From assembly GCA_900708905.1 (NCBI GenBank), contig CAADRB010000003.1, forward strand, positions 5,103,955 through 5,167,954: DNA of 64,000 nt, written 5' to 3'. This document shows, piece by piece, positions 1 to 13,600 of this stretch. The notes beneath the pieces are model-generated. The model had not been told where the DNA came from, did no database searches, and saw only the letters and a program-made list of their open reading frames with translations. Each line of letters begins with the position of its first letter. The first letter of the stretch is position 1. Origin of the DNA: Hymenolepis diminuta (lineage: Eukaryota; Platyhelminthes; Cestoda; Cyclophyllidea; Hymenolepididae). The position numbers and the translations under genes were made by a program.

Positions 1-2273
1 AGGGACAATTGTTCAGTTTTTCCTATTTTGGTCGATTCTAAGTTGAAATCTGCGTGATTTATAAATGATCTACAGACACGTACATCGCAAATGCAATTTT
101 ATTTCCATAACCACAATTTGGAAAGTCTCCGCGTTTGGTTGTTATTTAATGGTACGCCTAATAAATCACATGCAACACTCGCGGGTATGCATTCTTTTTC
201 ACTTACATACACACATGTGTTCACACACGTAAAGAAATATTCGTGCATACACAGGCAGGCGACGTCGCTGGCAACTGCATGGATTGTGATGTTTAATGTA
301 ACGTAGTTTCTATTATGGGTATGCAATCTGAAGTGTAGGTTCCAAGCACTCACTTTGGGAAGAGGAGTCACACCATGAAGCCTTCCTTTTGATAAACACG
401 GACTCTGAAATTCTCTTAGTTAGACTTAACTGTCAGTGCACCGATGAGAATCGAATTTTGCAGACGAGCCCATTGACCACTGCACTGTTTGTGAATGCTG
501 TGTATTCATATTGTGTATAATGTATGTCAAGTCAATGGTCACGGACTAGATTCCTTCTAGTAATAAGGGAATCTCGATGAAGTGAATCATTAGTCTAAAA
601 AGTTCACAATGAGCATTTTCGTAGTTTTGTATTTAAGTTTTCAGCAAAAAAACAGAAATGAAAAGTATGTTATTAGCCATGGTTGGTAATTAATCTTAAA
701 GTGGTGTATAAGAATATCGGACTTGTACAGTCTTTATTGGAATGTAAGGACTGTTAGTGTCTTGAATTTTGAAATGTTTCGATGCTCTTGACATTTCCAT
801 TATACTGGGACAGCGTGTTGCAATTCTATTAAAACAGATTTCCTCAGGAATGACCACTATTGTATTCGTCAAATAGGTTTATTCGGCTTGTTTGTCTAGT
901 TCTTTATTTCAACACATTGGGACTAGTTGATTAGCGAAAATTGGGGCTTTCGATTATCGGGTTAATATAATCTGATTACTAATAGGAATTAACAATAGAA
1001 AACTTGACTGAGTAATAAATTAATCGATATTGCTATGGAATATACTTGTCGCACCATAAGGGTAGGGCTTCCTACTGCTAAATGGGATATTAACAGCATA
1101 AAGACAGCTAACCTTAATGTCTGAGATGGGTAACTCTCCATCCCAGGTACATTAGTTTAATATGCTCAAGATACAGGAAGTTAGATACAAGTGACGAATT
1201 GTATAGGATTATCTTTTGAGGAGTCTGTTCGCTGTAGTTTGAACAGGTAATTCACAAAGGGAAGAGGATCATCCTCTGTGCCCTAAATTTAAGACAGGAC
1301 ACAATTAGAAACGTGAAATCAATTCACGAGACCTCTACAAATGTAGTAAGTGACACTTTACTCATTGAGGGTGTAAATGCTAAAGTCCTTGATGACTTAT
1401 TTATTAGAGTATTGTCAAAATTTAATGCGAGTTTTACCGGAAAGATTTGACAGCCTGAGGTCAAATGAAGTCTTTAAAAATGGAGATTTTCTCTTTCTCG
1501 CTTTCTGGGTCAGCATTTTATGCTTGCGTCTTTTTTAATCATGTGCATGTATCAGAGGTGTAGTGCGTCTACGTCTATGCGTTTAACTTATCAGATGATG
1601 CGATTTTGCAACATCAGCGTTCACATTGGGTGAACTCTGGTAGTTTAAAATCGTGTTAGTTCTTACCAATTCCTAATATCTTGGTTACAAGAAAAACACT
1701 CTGAAATGGTTGATCAACAATCTCATGCAATCAAATTGTCAATAAGTTTTCCACTTTGCGAACATGAATTCACTTAGAAAACCAGGGGACGAATGTTGAA
1801 TCTTGAGCATTAGAACGTTAGATCATATACAATTTAACAATAAATTTGAAGTAAAAGCGCCCACGATCTGAATCCGAAAAATTAAATAAAACAAGACCCT
1901 TCATATCCCATTTTATTTTCGACTTCAAATGGGTCCCTTTTTTTAAACCACATTGGATTGTTTTACCCCTCCCTATATTCAGATGCTTTCCTACGACGAA
2001 CAGCTGTTGCATGAAGTACTTAAATATAGAATTAGGTTTACCTAGTCTTAGCTTCACTTTAATGCTAATAAACTTCTACTTAATGTACCTTAACATCGAC
2101 CTGTAGAAATCCCTCAGTAGTTACAGTGGTTATGCTCGTTCTTGGCTTTCTCTAAAAGCTATAACGACTTTCAATCAGTTATAAATATTCCTATCTACTT
2201 TCTCAAATTCCGAACCATTAAGTTCTCACCAAGGCCAGCTCAAATTTTAAACCATCTATTTTTTTATTTCTAG
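1..2273. other. G-alpha intron (left part), no exon recognised
   Basis: I find no reading frame resembling the upstream Gs alpha region (for example the NKQD loop) here, so this is read as intron. It holds a short minus-strand SINE-like fragment near 434-487 and a low-copy repeat piece near 1045-1165 that resembles 11485-11575. Nothing else is supported. Confidence 0.6.
434..487 (-). repeat. tRNA-derived SINE-like fragment (minus strand)
   Basis: Read on the minus strand, this piece shows the start of the family seen elsewhere in the window: GCAGTGGTCAATGGGCTCGTC, TGCAAAA, then a B-box-like TTCGATTCTCATC and GGTGCAC. Only the tRNA-like head is clear. See the copy at 44112-44337 for the fuller unit. 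Confidence 0.55.
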
Positions 2274-2344
2274 TCCTCGCGGAATACAGTGACGAGGATC
2301 CGGAGATTGTCCGTGCCAAATTCTTCTTCCGGGATGAATTTTTG
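2274..2344 (+). CDS. Gs alpha, penultimate coding exon
   Basis: The acceptor is TTTTATTTCTAG just before the exon and the donor is GTGAGT just after it. The exon opens with the last two bases of a split codon, so the upstream exon must end in phase 1. It encodes [15 protein letters not shown] then FFFRDEFL and ends on a codon boundary. The upstream exon is not visible in the first 2.27 kb. Confidence 0.93.
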
Positions 2345-4764
2345 GTGAGTTTTCGATTTTACCTTTTACCTCAATCTATTAGAACCTGAACCCTAGCTGT
2401 GAATTGATCACTTAACTGGAAATTTCACAGCTTATGGATATCTCTAAAACCCTCTCTCTGTGGTGTTAAATCACACCTTAGATAATGCACAGGACTTAAA
2501 ATCTACAGCGTATTCTGTTTTTTTGTATGTTTAAGCTATGTTCATGTGTATGCGAAATAAACAGACTTAGCGTGCTGTATGTGGTTGCAACACTCTGTCT
2601 TCACCTCCTATTGGTCGCTCTCAGTGACGCAATAAAATTGCAGCGGTGTGATTAGTTTGGCTTGGAGCATGCGCGCACGTGTAAGTGCGAGCATGTGTTC
2701 GCTTCAACCAATCAGAAGAGGAATAAATTTTATTGCGTCACTTAGTTTAACCAATACGAGAGAGCGGCTGTTAAGTTTTAATGGGAGAATCGCTTGCGTG
2801 TAAAAATTGTACAGGGATTACTCTGTCACTTTTCTAACTATCCCTCTCTCGTTACCCATTCTAATTTTTGTCTGAGTAGTCATTCGCTGATTCAAGGTCG
2901 CACAGGGTAAGGATAAGGGGAGGGGGATAAAAATGGAGTCATAAACACACAGGTAGAATTTTGATTAGGAGAAGAGTTTGCCAAATTGAATTGGTTGCTT
3001 ATTATAGTCACTAGGCAACGATGGTGTGATCAAGCGCCATAAGAACAAGCAGCATGGTATCTAATTGAAGTTCTATATTTCCGCTTTTGACGTCGGTATG
3101 AAAACTCCTAGATGAGCTATTTCTACCTATCTAGGCATTTGTTTTTATCCATGATTTTGTTAAAAGCGACAATTTCCTTATAGTAAACGCATGATGCATA
3201 TGAATAAAGAGTCGGATTATTTAGTAAAATAAATAGTTTAAAATGGGTTAAGCTATTTTGAATTTTATTAGCTTCAAATTTTTAGATCAATTGTCAGCAT
3301 AAGTCATGGTCATTTTTAAACTGGCCAAACCAACTTTCGGTTTAAAAAAACCAGAATTACAAGTCGTTTTAATCGAAAAAATGATTGGCTACAGTCTACA
3401 TCAATACTACGTTGAAAATCTTTCAATATTGTAATTATTAAAGGAGAGAAGGTAAACATTGTTTTAAGTTGAAGTAGAAATTCTTTGACCTCAAAACCTT
3501 GGCTAGAAATATTTGAAGACGTTAATTCTTGGAGTGTAGTCCTGTTTCCTCATTGAGAATTTTTTCGATGTATTTTCCTGTCGTGAAACTTATCAAAACA
3601 TTATATTTAGACTCACCGACATGGTGACTCGATTCCTCTTTATTCTCCGTGAATTCCATTTGGGATTTTGCCCTGTTTAAACAAAGGCGTAAATTGTGAA
3701 TGGTAATCTTATTTTCATTATTTCCTCTCAGAAGACTGAAATAACTAACCTATTCTTCCCAAACGTTGACTTGAAGTATTATTCAAAAGAAGAATATTCT
3801 CTTAGAATAAAGTAGGTCAATTTCCTAGCTCGGTTTATTGATTTTTTCAAAAAAAGAGACTTTCTATTTTAAATGTAATTTTAGAACTCCGTCTTCCTCC
3901 AAATAGATCCAGATTTTGAGATTAAAACATTCTATTTTACAGTTACAAGGTATTATATTTTACTCTTTCTAGTCGTTTTTAACTCCTTATTTTAAAAGCC
4001 ACTTGTGGCATTTTATTTTTTTTATATTGAATGTTTCTTTTCTCGAAAGTCAGTGGCTATTTTGCTCATACATTTATATTCGTCAAACAAGTGGATTATG
4101 AAACAATTTGTACTTCAACAATATGTACTTGTTTTTTTTTAAATCTAGGAACTCGATTTTTTACGATTGCTACATGTGAACTATTTTCTTCTGAATTGGA
4201 TTTTGTGCATAATTGTACTAGCAACCGAAGCATATAATATTATTAAAGTGTTAATTACTGTTAAAATGAGTAATTTAATTAGTCATCAAACGTGCGTAAG
4301 TGTGCGCTAAAAGTTCGGTAATTAAAAAATCGATACGAAAGTGGATTTTTAGAATGCGGGTGAATACAAGCGTGAAATTTATTAACGAAATATCGATCAT
4401 TTTCATTCGCCCAATTAGGCTGTAAATAAACATCGTTTAGGCATCAATTTTTGACACGATGACCTAGATTTCATTTTAAAATTGGGAATGAAGTAGCAGC
4501 TTTTTGACCAAATATTTAAAATGCTTTAGTTACTTGTAATTTTAGTGTAGTCCGTAGATTGAGTTAGAGATTTGCAATTATGGAAATGTTTTAAATGTTC
4601 TTTTTTTGCTAATTTAGAAAGTGACAGCGGACAGTAATAACGGTCGGCATTACTGCTATCCCCATTTGACGTGTGCAGTTGATACTGAGAATATCCGACG
4701 GGTTTTCAATGATTGTCGTGACATCATTCAAAGAATGCACCTCCGCCAATACGAACTGCTGTAG
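2274..4764 (+). CDS. G protein alpha subunit, Gs class, 3' end (last two coding exons)
   Basis: This is the C-terminal part of a Gs-type G-protein alpha subunit, the membrane-associated GTPase that couples activated receptors to adenylate cyclase. Two exons (2274-2344 and 4618-4764) join in phase to give 71 residues and a TAG stop. Seen in the sequence: [11 protein letters not shown] before the intron; [16 protein letters not shown] after it, where TCAVDT is the guanine-binding loop of the Gs class; then the alpha5 helix and the end RQYELL. QYELL is the Gs receptor-coupling tail and lacks the Cys four residues from the end that pertussis toxin modifies in Gi proteins. The intron falls right after the DEFL codons, which is where I recall the vertebrate GNAS intron to be. 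The acidic stretch SDEDPE before RAK is shorter than in vertebrate Gs. The rest of the gene lies to the left of the window. The family call is very secure; the species-specific name is unknown. Confidence 0.95.
2608..2766. repeat. Imperfect inverted repeat in the last G-alpha intron
   Basis: The left arm near 2609-2641 contains TATTGGTCGCTCTCAGTGAC followed by GCAATAAAATT. The right arm near 2723-2766 contains AATTTTATTGCGTCACTTAG, then ACCAATA and GAGAGAGCGG, which pairs with the left arm with a few mismatches. The central loop of about 80 bases is GC-richer and contains ATGCGCGCACGTG. It could be a short inverted-repeat element (MITE-like) or a structured intronic segment. I see no transposase. 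Confidence 0.6.
4618..4764 (+). CDS. Gs alpha, last coding exon with stop
   Basis: The acceptor is GCTAATTTAG. The exon encodes 48 residues plus TAG, starting [19 protein letters not shown], then [14 protein letters not shown], and ending LRQYELL. The sequence is almost identical to animal Gs alpha over this stretch, a level of conservation that fits the receptor- and nucleotide-contacting C-terminus. Confidence 0.96.
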   Translation, partial: KVTADSNNGRHYCYPHLTCAVDTENIRRVFNDCRDIIQRMHLRQYELL

Positions 4765-5510
4765 TCATCATTCGCCGTTCCCGTCCACCACTCTCCCCTT
4801 ACCGTTCCCTCTACCCATATCCACTCTGTGATCGACCGATTTAGTCTCTCTTGCTCTCTCGTCACTCAACAGTTTTGCTGTCTCTCGCCTCTAGCTTCTT
4901 CCGTGTTGTGTAGAGAAATGGGAAGGAAAGAAAAAATGATAACTCAATCAATACACACACGCACTAACTGTCCTCCACCCTTCCCTCTGCGTATATATTG
5001 CAAATGATTCTCCCTTCAACTATATCTGTGTGTGATATTCTGCTGCGTAGTTCTCTATCTTTTGATTTGGTTTTTTTCTTTTGTGTTTTCTCTCACAGTA
5101 AACTGGCTCAAATCCCGGTTTCTTTGGTTCCCTCCTCTCTATCTGAGCTTTGGATTTGTTTGTTTCGAATTGCGCTAAACTGAAACAAAAATGTGAAGAA
5201 ATACTCAAAATCACATTATATTATTGAACAACTCCGCAATACCCTCGTTCTCTTTTGGTCTTTTGGCGAAGCGCCCTTTTCTTCTCTCCCTCTATGTATT
5301 TTTCAATCTCGAAACCTCTTCTTGTCTGCCCGGCTATTCTTTTCCTCTCTATATCTTTCTTCCTCTCTTTCTCGAGTAATTTGTACAAAAAAGCATTTCT
5401 TTTCTGCAATTTTATCACCTAAAATATTTGGGCTTTTAAAAGCGGCGATATTAGCTAATGAAAAATTTAACAATTTGCTTTTTTATGTAGCTTACTTTTA
5501 GCGCTAAAGC
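4765..5510 (+). other. Probable G-alpha 3' UTR, pyrimidine-rich
   Basis: The stretch after the stop codon is markedly rich in C and T (CTCTCC, TCTCTCTTGCTCTCTCG and similar runs to about 5400), unlike the AT-rich sequence further on. This fits a 3' untranslated region. I found no clear AATAAA signal, so the end is approximate. Confidence 0.4.
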
Positions 5511-8500
5511 GAAATTGAAAAAAAAAGGAATTTTGTCTGAGCCCACGGAACAGAGAAATTATTTTCTTTCGGCTAATTGTGTTAATTATTCGTATGCATT
5601 GGCGAATCAATCAATATTGATTAACTCGTTTTCGTAGTTGGGACTTACTTTATAGACGCTTATGAGTAGAGTATTTAAGGAGCTTAGGATTATCTGTAAC
5701 TCTAATTGCTCTACCGATTTATGAATCTTGATGGTGTTTTCCAAAGGGTCGGAATGCAAGACGACATGCGAGGCGTTAATCCAATTAGAATGTGTGTAAT
5801 TCGACTTCATTGAATTATTTGAAGGCCAATTTATCAGGGATCTGATTCCTGTTCAGAGAAGTAAACAGGATCACGAATTTATGTAGATGGGAGGGCTTGT
5901 CCCTTGGTTGACCTAATGCACTAGTTCTATCTTTGCAAGATACGCACTGCAAGTTTTGCACTTTTAACGGTGTGTCCAAACCTGCGGCCTGTTAGTTTAC
6001 ATAGGATGTTTACCAAAGGAATTAATTTACTCTAAGTCGCCGAATTACACGATTAATGCAAGAAAATGGAAAGATTTAAATAGGTTCAATATAAAACTGG
6101 GGGAACGGTTATGCTAAATATTAGCAAGTCTTAAACGAAATTGGGACAGGTAGTAGAATGAAAATAGTATTTAACCGATTAAAAATTTTCCTGCAGGATA
6201 TAAGCTTGTACAAATATGAACTTCAGAATTAAATATTACAGGTCAAGCTGGAGAAGATTAGCGAAATGAACAAATGGTTACTATAAATATCTCCCTTCAA
6301 TCTACTGGAATTTGTAAGTTATGGATTCTTTTGTCGATTTCGTATATTCAATACGATCTTTGTACAAATGGACTTATTATCTAATCGATATTAACTCATG
6401 ACTAAGTGAATTTGCGCCTTATGGTTTAGGATTTCAAGTATCGATTTCCATTTTATTGATTACCTACGGCATTTTGCAGCAAGTATTTTTATGATCCGTC
6501 TACATTCGTGAGTTGTGTTATTATACATTTATTCGATCTCATGCCTAGTTTCTGCACGATAAATTGTTATCTTAATGAGTATTGACCTGTATCACCTATT
6601 GCTACAAACTCCTGCGATCCATCAAGACCCTCAGGAAGATGGCAGATTAGTTGTTACTCAACGAAAGCAACTTCACTTTAATAAGAAAGTACAAATGCTT
6701 ATATACATATTTGAGTTATGGAACTGATTGGCTGCTTGGATATAGCAGTGAGACTTCATTTATAGGTACGTTCATGGAAGACCAGGAAACGAACAATTGA
6801 GGAAAAATCTGTTCGAAGGACGTCAACAGCATACATCAGAATAAATATATATTTGACTTACTTATTCAAATAATTTAAAAATATGCTATGGTTGGGGAAT
6901 ATTAATAAGTACCTGATGAAGAAGATAAATTTGTTCTGATAAATTAGTCTAGGGAATCTAGAGACGGAAATATAAACCTGGACGAACAAAATTTTCCATA
7001 AAATCTCCTGGCTAAACCCGTGCATATGCAGAGTTAGAGCAGATAATTACACATAGATTCCTAACAGATGTTTAGAAAAAATTCAGAACCAAATATAGAT
7101 GTTCAATTCCAGTGAAATGACACTTCACATTTTTGAACGTCAACCTTGCGAAAATTGTGTACACAGAGGGTTTCCGATATCGAATTGTCAACGGCACTTC
7201 GGTCATACCTTGCAAATAAATGTGAATAGTTATTACACTTGTGGTATCTTAGTGCGGACGGCCCATTATCACCTACTGACTATTGTCTCTGTAACAGACT
7301 TGGTTCTAATTATCTCTCCAGATCTGCAGGAAGTAGGCAGATTACCCCATCAAAATCCTCTTATTCTTTTTATTAAGTATCCTGTTTATAGGCACTGTGG
7401 GTAATTTAGTAGCTTTCAGCATTATACCATACTAGGAAATATGAAAAAAGACTTAAGAAAACGAACGATAAGCTTATTCGAATCCGCCCAAGTCAGTCAT
7501 TATTATTACCCTTGACAGAGCAAACGTCAGCAACTTTCAATCATGGGAAAACACGTAAACGCAAAAACATTAAAATTATCCAAGGAACGTAGAAAAAAAT
7601 AGTGTCAAAAAGTCTTTCTCTTTTATAATAAATTTACCTATTTGTATTGTTAATCGCGTCATTGAATTTTAGGACTTGTCTCTTGATTTCTTGAATGATT
7701 TCATATTTGTGATGCTCAGAGCCTATATGCGATCTGAGAAGTGTGTTATATATGGATTGATGAAGTCAGTCAGAATAGGGGTCGAGGCGTCTCTTGACCT
7801 TGACCAGTTGTGACCAAGTAGACTAATCATTAGACTTGTCGATTTTGTTGTCACGCTCGTGATCTCCGACTTGGCAAATGTGCACTTTAAAGGTTGCGTC
7901 ACTAGGGCAAGTAGAGATAGGTGAATTTCGAAATGGTCAACTAATTAGAGAAGGTTAAAACTGGGACGAAAATGGCTGAACGGGAAAACTGAAATCGCTT
8001 TCTTCCAGAGGAAGTAGATAAAAAGGCGGTGTTTGAAATGGACATAATTTTACTGGTAAATAACAATAGAATATCTATTTTATGTTTGATTATTTATTTT
8101 TAAATCCCTCAAAACAAAATCTGTAAATTTAAATTAAGTTTACATAACAAAAGATCAGCTTCAAAGATAACTACTTTGATTAGAATTCATAAATAAAATA
8201 CAATTATATAAGGACACTAAAAGCAACCCACTTGTTTTTGCAAGTAAATTGCATTGTGTTGAATTACTGTACCAGACTTCATATTATCAACTACCTCCGC
8301 GTCCACCATATGTAGCAATTTATTTGAAAAATTTTTAGTAAATAATCTTGTTCTGCTTAGTGATTATTTATATCTTAGGTTTAGAGGGAGTCGCTAAATT
8401 TATCCGTCTTTATTTGTGACAAAGAAATGGAAGACAAGTGGAGTTGGATACACCTGTATAGCATAAATGGGGAATTTTAGAGAGAAAAAAAATGACGGTG

Positions 8501-10076
8501 AATAACAATTGACCCCAGCGACTAGTCAAGTCCTCTTTTTATCACATTATTAAGACACTACACTGTTTACGTACAAATTTTATTATGAAATTGATTGGCA
8601 ATCTTATCAGCCAATAGTACAGAGTTGAAAGTATTTCATTATCAGGTATGAGTCAGGGAGAACAGAAATAGATAAATTTAGTACTTGAGCAACGAATTCC
8701 TGTCATTAAATTTTAGGATTTTTAATTAGAGCCACGAAAATACTCGTTATTCCCTCGTATCAGATCTGAACTTTCTCAGATTTTGAAGTTATGAGAAATC
8801 GACGCGCTTTTTAGGCAAAGATGAGATATAATTGAATTGCATTACTACCATGGCAAAGCGAAAAATACTTTTTTCCTGTCAAGAATGATTAGGATAGAGG
8901 GAATGAGGAAATAGGAGTTAGAGTCAAGGAATCAAGAGAATTCAATTTCATCTGTGCTTCAGAATCATCAGGTTGTCTGCTCCACAATCAACCTTTTCTC
9001 AAAATTTTATGGCAATAATCGACTCAATGTTTTATATCTACTCATAAAAATGGGCCAGCTTTGCCTTAACTTACTTGGTATAAATGAAATAATTATTGCT
9101 CAATTAAATTTAGTTAGCAAGTTATAATTCTGAGTGCTTTATTTTAAAATCCTCCTGTCAATAATTAAATTAAACTATTTTCTGTATAATGTTCATGATA
9201 ATCGCAAATCTGTCCAGTAATGAATTTACCCATTTTTATTTCATCTGAACCAGATCATCAGTGATTTATTATTGCCGATCATCCCCTAGGAAGTGTGGAG
9301 TTCGCGTGCTTGGCCTCCTCAGCCAATCAGCAATCAATATCCCAGTAGCTTGGCGTTGTTTGTGTTTAAGGATCAAGCTCGTGGACAGCTCTTGCTCTCG
9401 CTACTTTGGGCGCATCCTAACTAATTTTGGGGGCAAATTTATGATAGAAGACTCTGCTATACGCTATCTGAACTGCTTAGAAGGATTACCTAGCTGTAGC
9501 AAAAAGGCTTATTGCTGTAGCATCTGCTACAGAAGCCAATCTGGGAGTTAACCAAACAGTATTGCACTTAGTTCCTGTTGTCAGTACTTTTGACTGCACA
9601 ATCTCTTTCAGTAAATTACTACACCATGAAAATCCTTGCTATCAGTAAAATTGAAATTGAAATCATTTTTATTTTGGTGATGAGTTTTCAATGATCGAAA
9701 ACCAATCCGATAAAATGACGAATTTATGTCATGCAACAATGGCACATTATTGAAGGGACAGGTGAGAGGTAGCTGAGTTGACATTTCGATTTATCGACTA
9801 ATAATTAGAGTAAAATGTCTAAGAATGGATTAGTTGTAAAGTTTAAAAAATTAGTTTCTGCTGTTATGATCTGGGTGCTCAAAAGATACCGCTAGACTAT
9901 CAGACTAGGAGAGTGAAGGTAGAAACGCAATCGCTCGATGAAATTTAAATAACTTTTCACAAACTAATCATTTACAGAAACCTATTTAGAGGGAGAAAAG
10001 TTTTATTCCTACAATTCACTTTCGAAGGTTTACCTACTTTTTGATGATTCTTGTATTGATGTTAGGATTAGCGTCT
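5511..10076. other. Intergenic sequence, no gene recognised
   Basis: The sequence is AT-rich, and open frames such as 7099-7404 and 9261-9551 have no recognisable motifs. A degenerate minus-strand SINE-like piece may lie near 7840-7905 (CGCTCGTGATCTCCGACTTGG, then TGCAC). I see nothing else I can support. Confidence 0.5.
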
Positions 10077-10639
10077 NNNNNNNNNNNNNNNNNNNNNNNN
10101 NNNNNNNNNNNNNNNNNNNNNNNNNNNNNNNNNNNNNNNNNNNNNNNNNNNNNNNNNNNNNNNNNNNNNNNNNNNNNNNNNNNNNNNNNNNNNNNNNNNN
10201 NNNNNNNNNNNNNNNNNNNNNNNNNNNNNNNNNNNNNNNNNNNNNNNNNNNNNNNNNNNNNNNNNNNNNNNNNNNNNNNNNNNNNNNNNNNNNNNNNNNN
10301 NNNNNNNNNNNNNNNNNNNNNNNNNNNNNNNNNNNNNNNNNNNNNNNNNNNNNNNNNNNNNNNNNNNNNNNNNNNNNNNNNNNNNNNNNNNNNNNNNNNN
10401 NNNNNNNNNNNNNNNNNNNNNNNNNNNNNNNNNNNNNNNNNNNNNNNNNNNNNNNNNNNNNNNNNNNNNNNNNNNNNNNNNNNNNNNNNNNNNNNNNNNN
10501 NNNNNNNNNNNNNNNNNNNNNNNNNNNNNNNNNNNNNNNNNNNNNNNNNNNNNNNNNNNNNNNNNNNNNNNNNNNNNNNNNNNNNNNNNNNNNNNNNNNN
10601 NNNNNNNNNNNNNNNNNNNNNNNNNNNNNNNNNNNNNNN
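10077..10639. other. Assembly gap of 563 N
   Basis: Every base is N. The length may be an estimate. Open frames that run across it are artefacts. Confidence 0.99.
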
Positions 10640-13600
10640 TATCATTGAATAGTTGCACCCATTAAGTCTTTTGGCTTCTTGTTTCTATACCTCACATTTG
10701 GTGATCATAGTCTTTATCCTGCTACAAATAGTGACTCCCTAGTCCTAATACGCTACAATGATTTTTCGGTTACCTTTATACTCTTCTATCTATTCTACAG
10801 ACTTGACTTAACCTCTTATAAGTTCTTTCTTAACGCTATGCCAGCTATATGAGATATTTGAGATATTTAAATAATGCTTCAGCTCAGTTTAAAAGCCATA
10901 GAATGTGATTGCATCTGTATTTTCTTAATCATGCCGTTTCGATGAAAAAAGTCTAAGCTTAAGGTAAATTTAGTATCTTCTATATTCATTTTCGTAATTT
11001 AATATTAAAAGAAACAATTAAATACAAATGAACAGCATAATCTCACATTTGTGTGGAAAGCTAAATGAAAATATGTTGGACGAACTAGAATATTGTTTAA
11101 ATTCTATTGCTCAGCTTTCAATTTGTATTAATTGATTTCAAATTACTTTTCAATCTTCCCCTGTCTCTTTCAGCTTGATAAAGTTACGTTCTTCTTATAA
11201 AAGCAGACCTAAAGACTCCCATGAACAGTTGTCAAAGCTCGGCTCAAAGACCTTGAGTTTGGAATGATCTACAGAGCAATCTGCGGCTGACGAGTTCGAT
11301 TTGAGCCCAATCTAAAAGCAAGTAAATGAGCAATTGTACAGAATCCAGATTTCTCACTAAAAGGACCATATTTGGCTATGCATTTTCCATCGCATATTTC
11401 TCAAAATATTCCGGAAGCCTCCGGTTACGAGAGCAAGGTTGAATTTTATTGTTTTAAAGGGGGAGGTACATGTTGCAACGTACGATGAAAACTTTCTGCT
11501 GCTAATTGGGATGTCCACAGCAGTAAGCTGTTAATCTTAAATCCTGGGATGACTAAAGGTGCATGCCAGAGCCGTTTAACATCTAGCACTAATGTATCCT
11601 AAGTTTGAACTCGGATGAGAGACTGGGTACGTGAAATGCAGATACAGTACAACCAATACTGGATGAATTGATTGTAACGTTTTCTAGCAACTTAGTTACT
11701 AAGTGTACGCTACATGTATGCTCTATTTCTATAAGGTTCTTTTCCACTTCAAATACAATGTTAACTAAATTTAAATAGAACCAATGCATTCACTACGGAC
11801 ACGATTTAGATTAGGAAATGAAACTATCTCAAATGACCTAGACTATAAATTAAACCCTACCACGCAATACTTTCAACAAGACTACCCACATGAGGGCTCG
11901 CAAAGAGGCATCAAAGTCCACAGTTTAAAAAATGTATAATAATAAAACGTTTGATTAATTATGACATTGACAGTAAAAGCTCGAAAGAAACTTACATAAT
12001 TTAAAACGTAGGTGGCAAGTATTTCTAATTTACAGACATCATATTGGGGAAACCATACTGACTACGTCTGAATTTACTAATTGGCTAAAAGATTAAGATT
12101 CCGAGGGAAACATCAGGAGATATACGGAAAGAAAATTGAATTGTCATAACTGTTTAAGTAATTTTGAAGCACCTCTCAGTGTTAGCAATTTCAGATGAAC
12201 AGGTGACGGGTTACATCTGAATGAAACACAATATTGAAGAAGTAAATGAAACGTAAAGATGGAATTACAAACATATAGGAATGGCACTATCCCCATGAAT
12301 GGGTATGAAGACGGATTTTACAGCATCAGTGGACCTCTGAGGACGCCAAGCAGCCAAGGTTGGACGAATAAAAATGGCCCCAAATATGAATAAGCATATA
12401 GTAGGAATTAATAAATGACAAATGAGAGAATAAAGGCCTAAAACCCTATTAAGAATTAAAACAAACACAACTGACATGACTATAAAGACGTCAATCAGCA
12501 ATCAGACTACATGCGTCCTATCAAAAAATGTCTACAAGTGTGATGAAGGTGTGAAAATGTGGAAAGTAACGCTATATATGAAAATACTACGCCAGCAGCC
12601 CCTTGACATCGCAACCATTAATAAGAAAAAGTGTCACGATATAAAAGTAAATTTTAACAAAAAAGGAATTTGATGGTGGGGAAAACATACGAAGATCTGA
12701 CAGGGCGAGATATGCGTTATACGTAGAACCAGGTGAAGAAGGCAGAAAACTGGGTCAAATCGATCATATCATCGGGCAAATCTTTCAAAGTCCTGAAATC
12801 ACCACATTAATAAAGTCCAAGCTAACTAAGCCATTATATCTCTGCGCCTTTCATTTGTACGATTTGTTTAAGGGATAACAAGCATGAAACCTCTAATTGC
12901 AATAGAATATATTCCTTGTGTGCTATTTTATGCATTAAATATATTTCATTTCACTGGTTAAATAATGCTTTCAGCCAATGCCTAAAGGATCTTTGTCTGG
13001 AAAAATAATTTTTGTTAAGTTTTAACCAGTGTCATTAACCATTCTGGTCATTTGATATGTAATCCGCGACCTTTAAATTTGAAAATGTGTGCGTTAACAC
13101 TACAAGCAATGAAAAGGCTCCGTTGTTAATTTTCTCTCGTTGCCTTTTATTTTTCTCTTTATCTCAGCTTTCCCTCATTAGGTTTTACGGACCTACTGTT
13201 TCTAGAAATCATTAGTCAAACTTCACTGTCAATCATTTATTTCTTAATCTGCTCTTCCTTTGATCAAGTGATCGCTCATGGTGCATTTAGGCTACACCTC
13301 CCTTTGATTGGCCAGTGTTGTTCCTCCTCTTTCAAAAATCCATTTATCATGCACACGGCAATTTAAGAAGCTTAACCTCGCTGGCCTATTTCCAAGAGAG
13401 AAATGTCTAAGTGGCCTTTCCACTCTGTTGGGGACATTCAATACTTTCGTCACAATCCGCCTATTCATAACGAATTAGTAGTCGGACAAGCGGACGCATA
13501 GTTTTAAGCTCTTAAATATGGTCGAGATCCAAGGAATTTGGGATTTTCTCTTATTCATTGCTCACATCGAGTCGCTAAACAAATATTTGCAATTGCTTGT

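Noticed and set aside
7099..7404. Open frame of 101 codons
   Set aside because: No motif or family resemblance; isolated in AT-rich intergenic sequence.
7816..7839. Possible palindrome CAAGTAGACTAATCATTAGACTTG
   Set aside because: Only the inner CTAAT/ATTAG and the outer CAAGT/ACTTG pair; the middle bases do not, so it is within chance for AT-rich DNA.
9261..9551. Open frame of 96 codons
   Set aside because: No recognisable domain, no splice context, and composition like the surrounding non-coding DNA.
10034..10658. Open frames spanning the N block
   Set aside because: They exist only because N codons are not stops.
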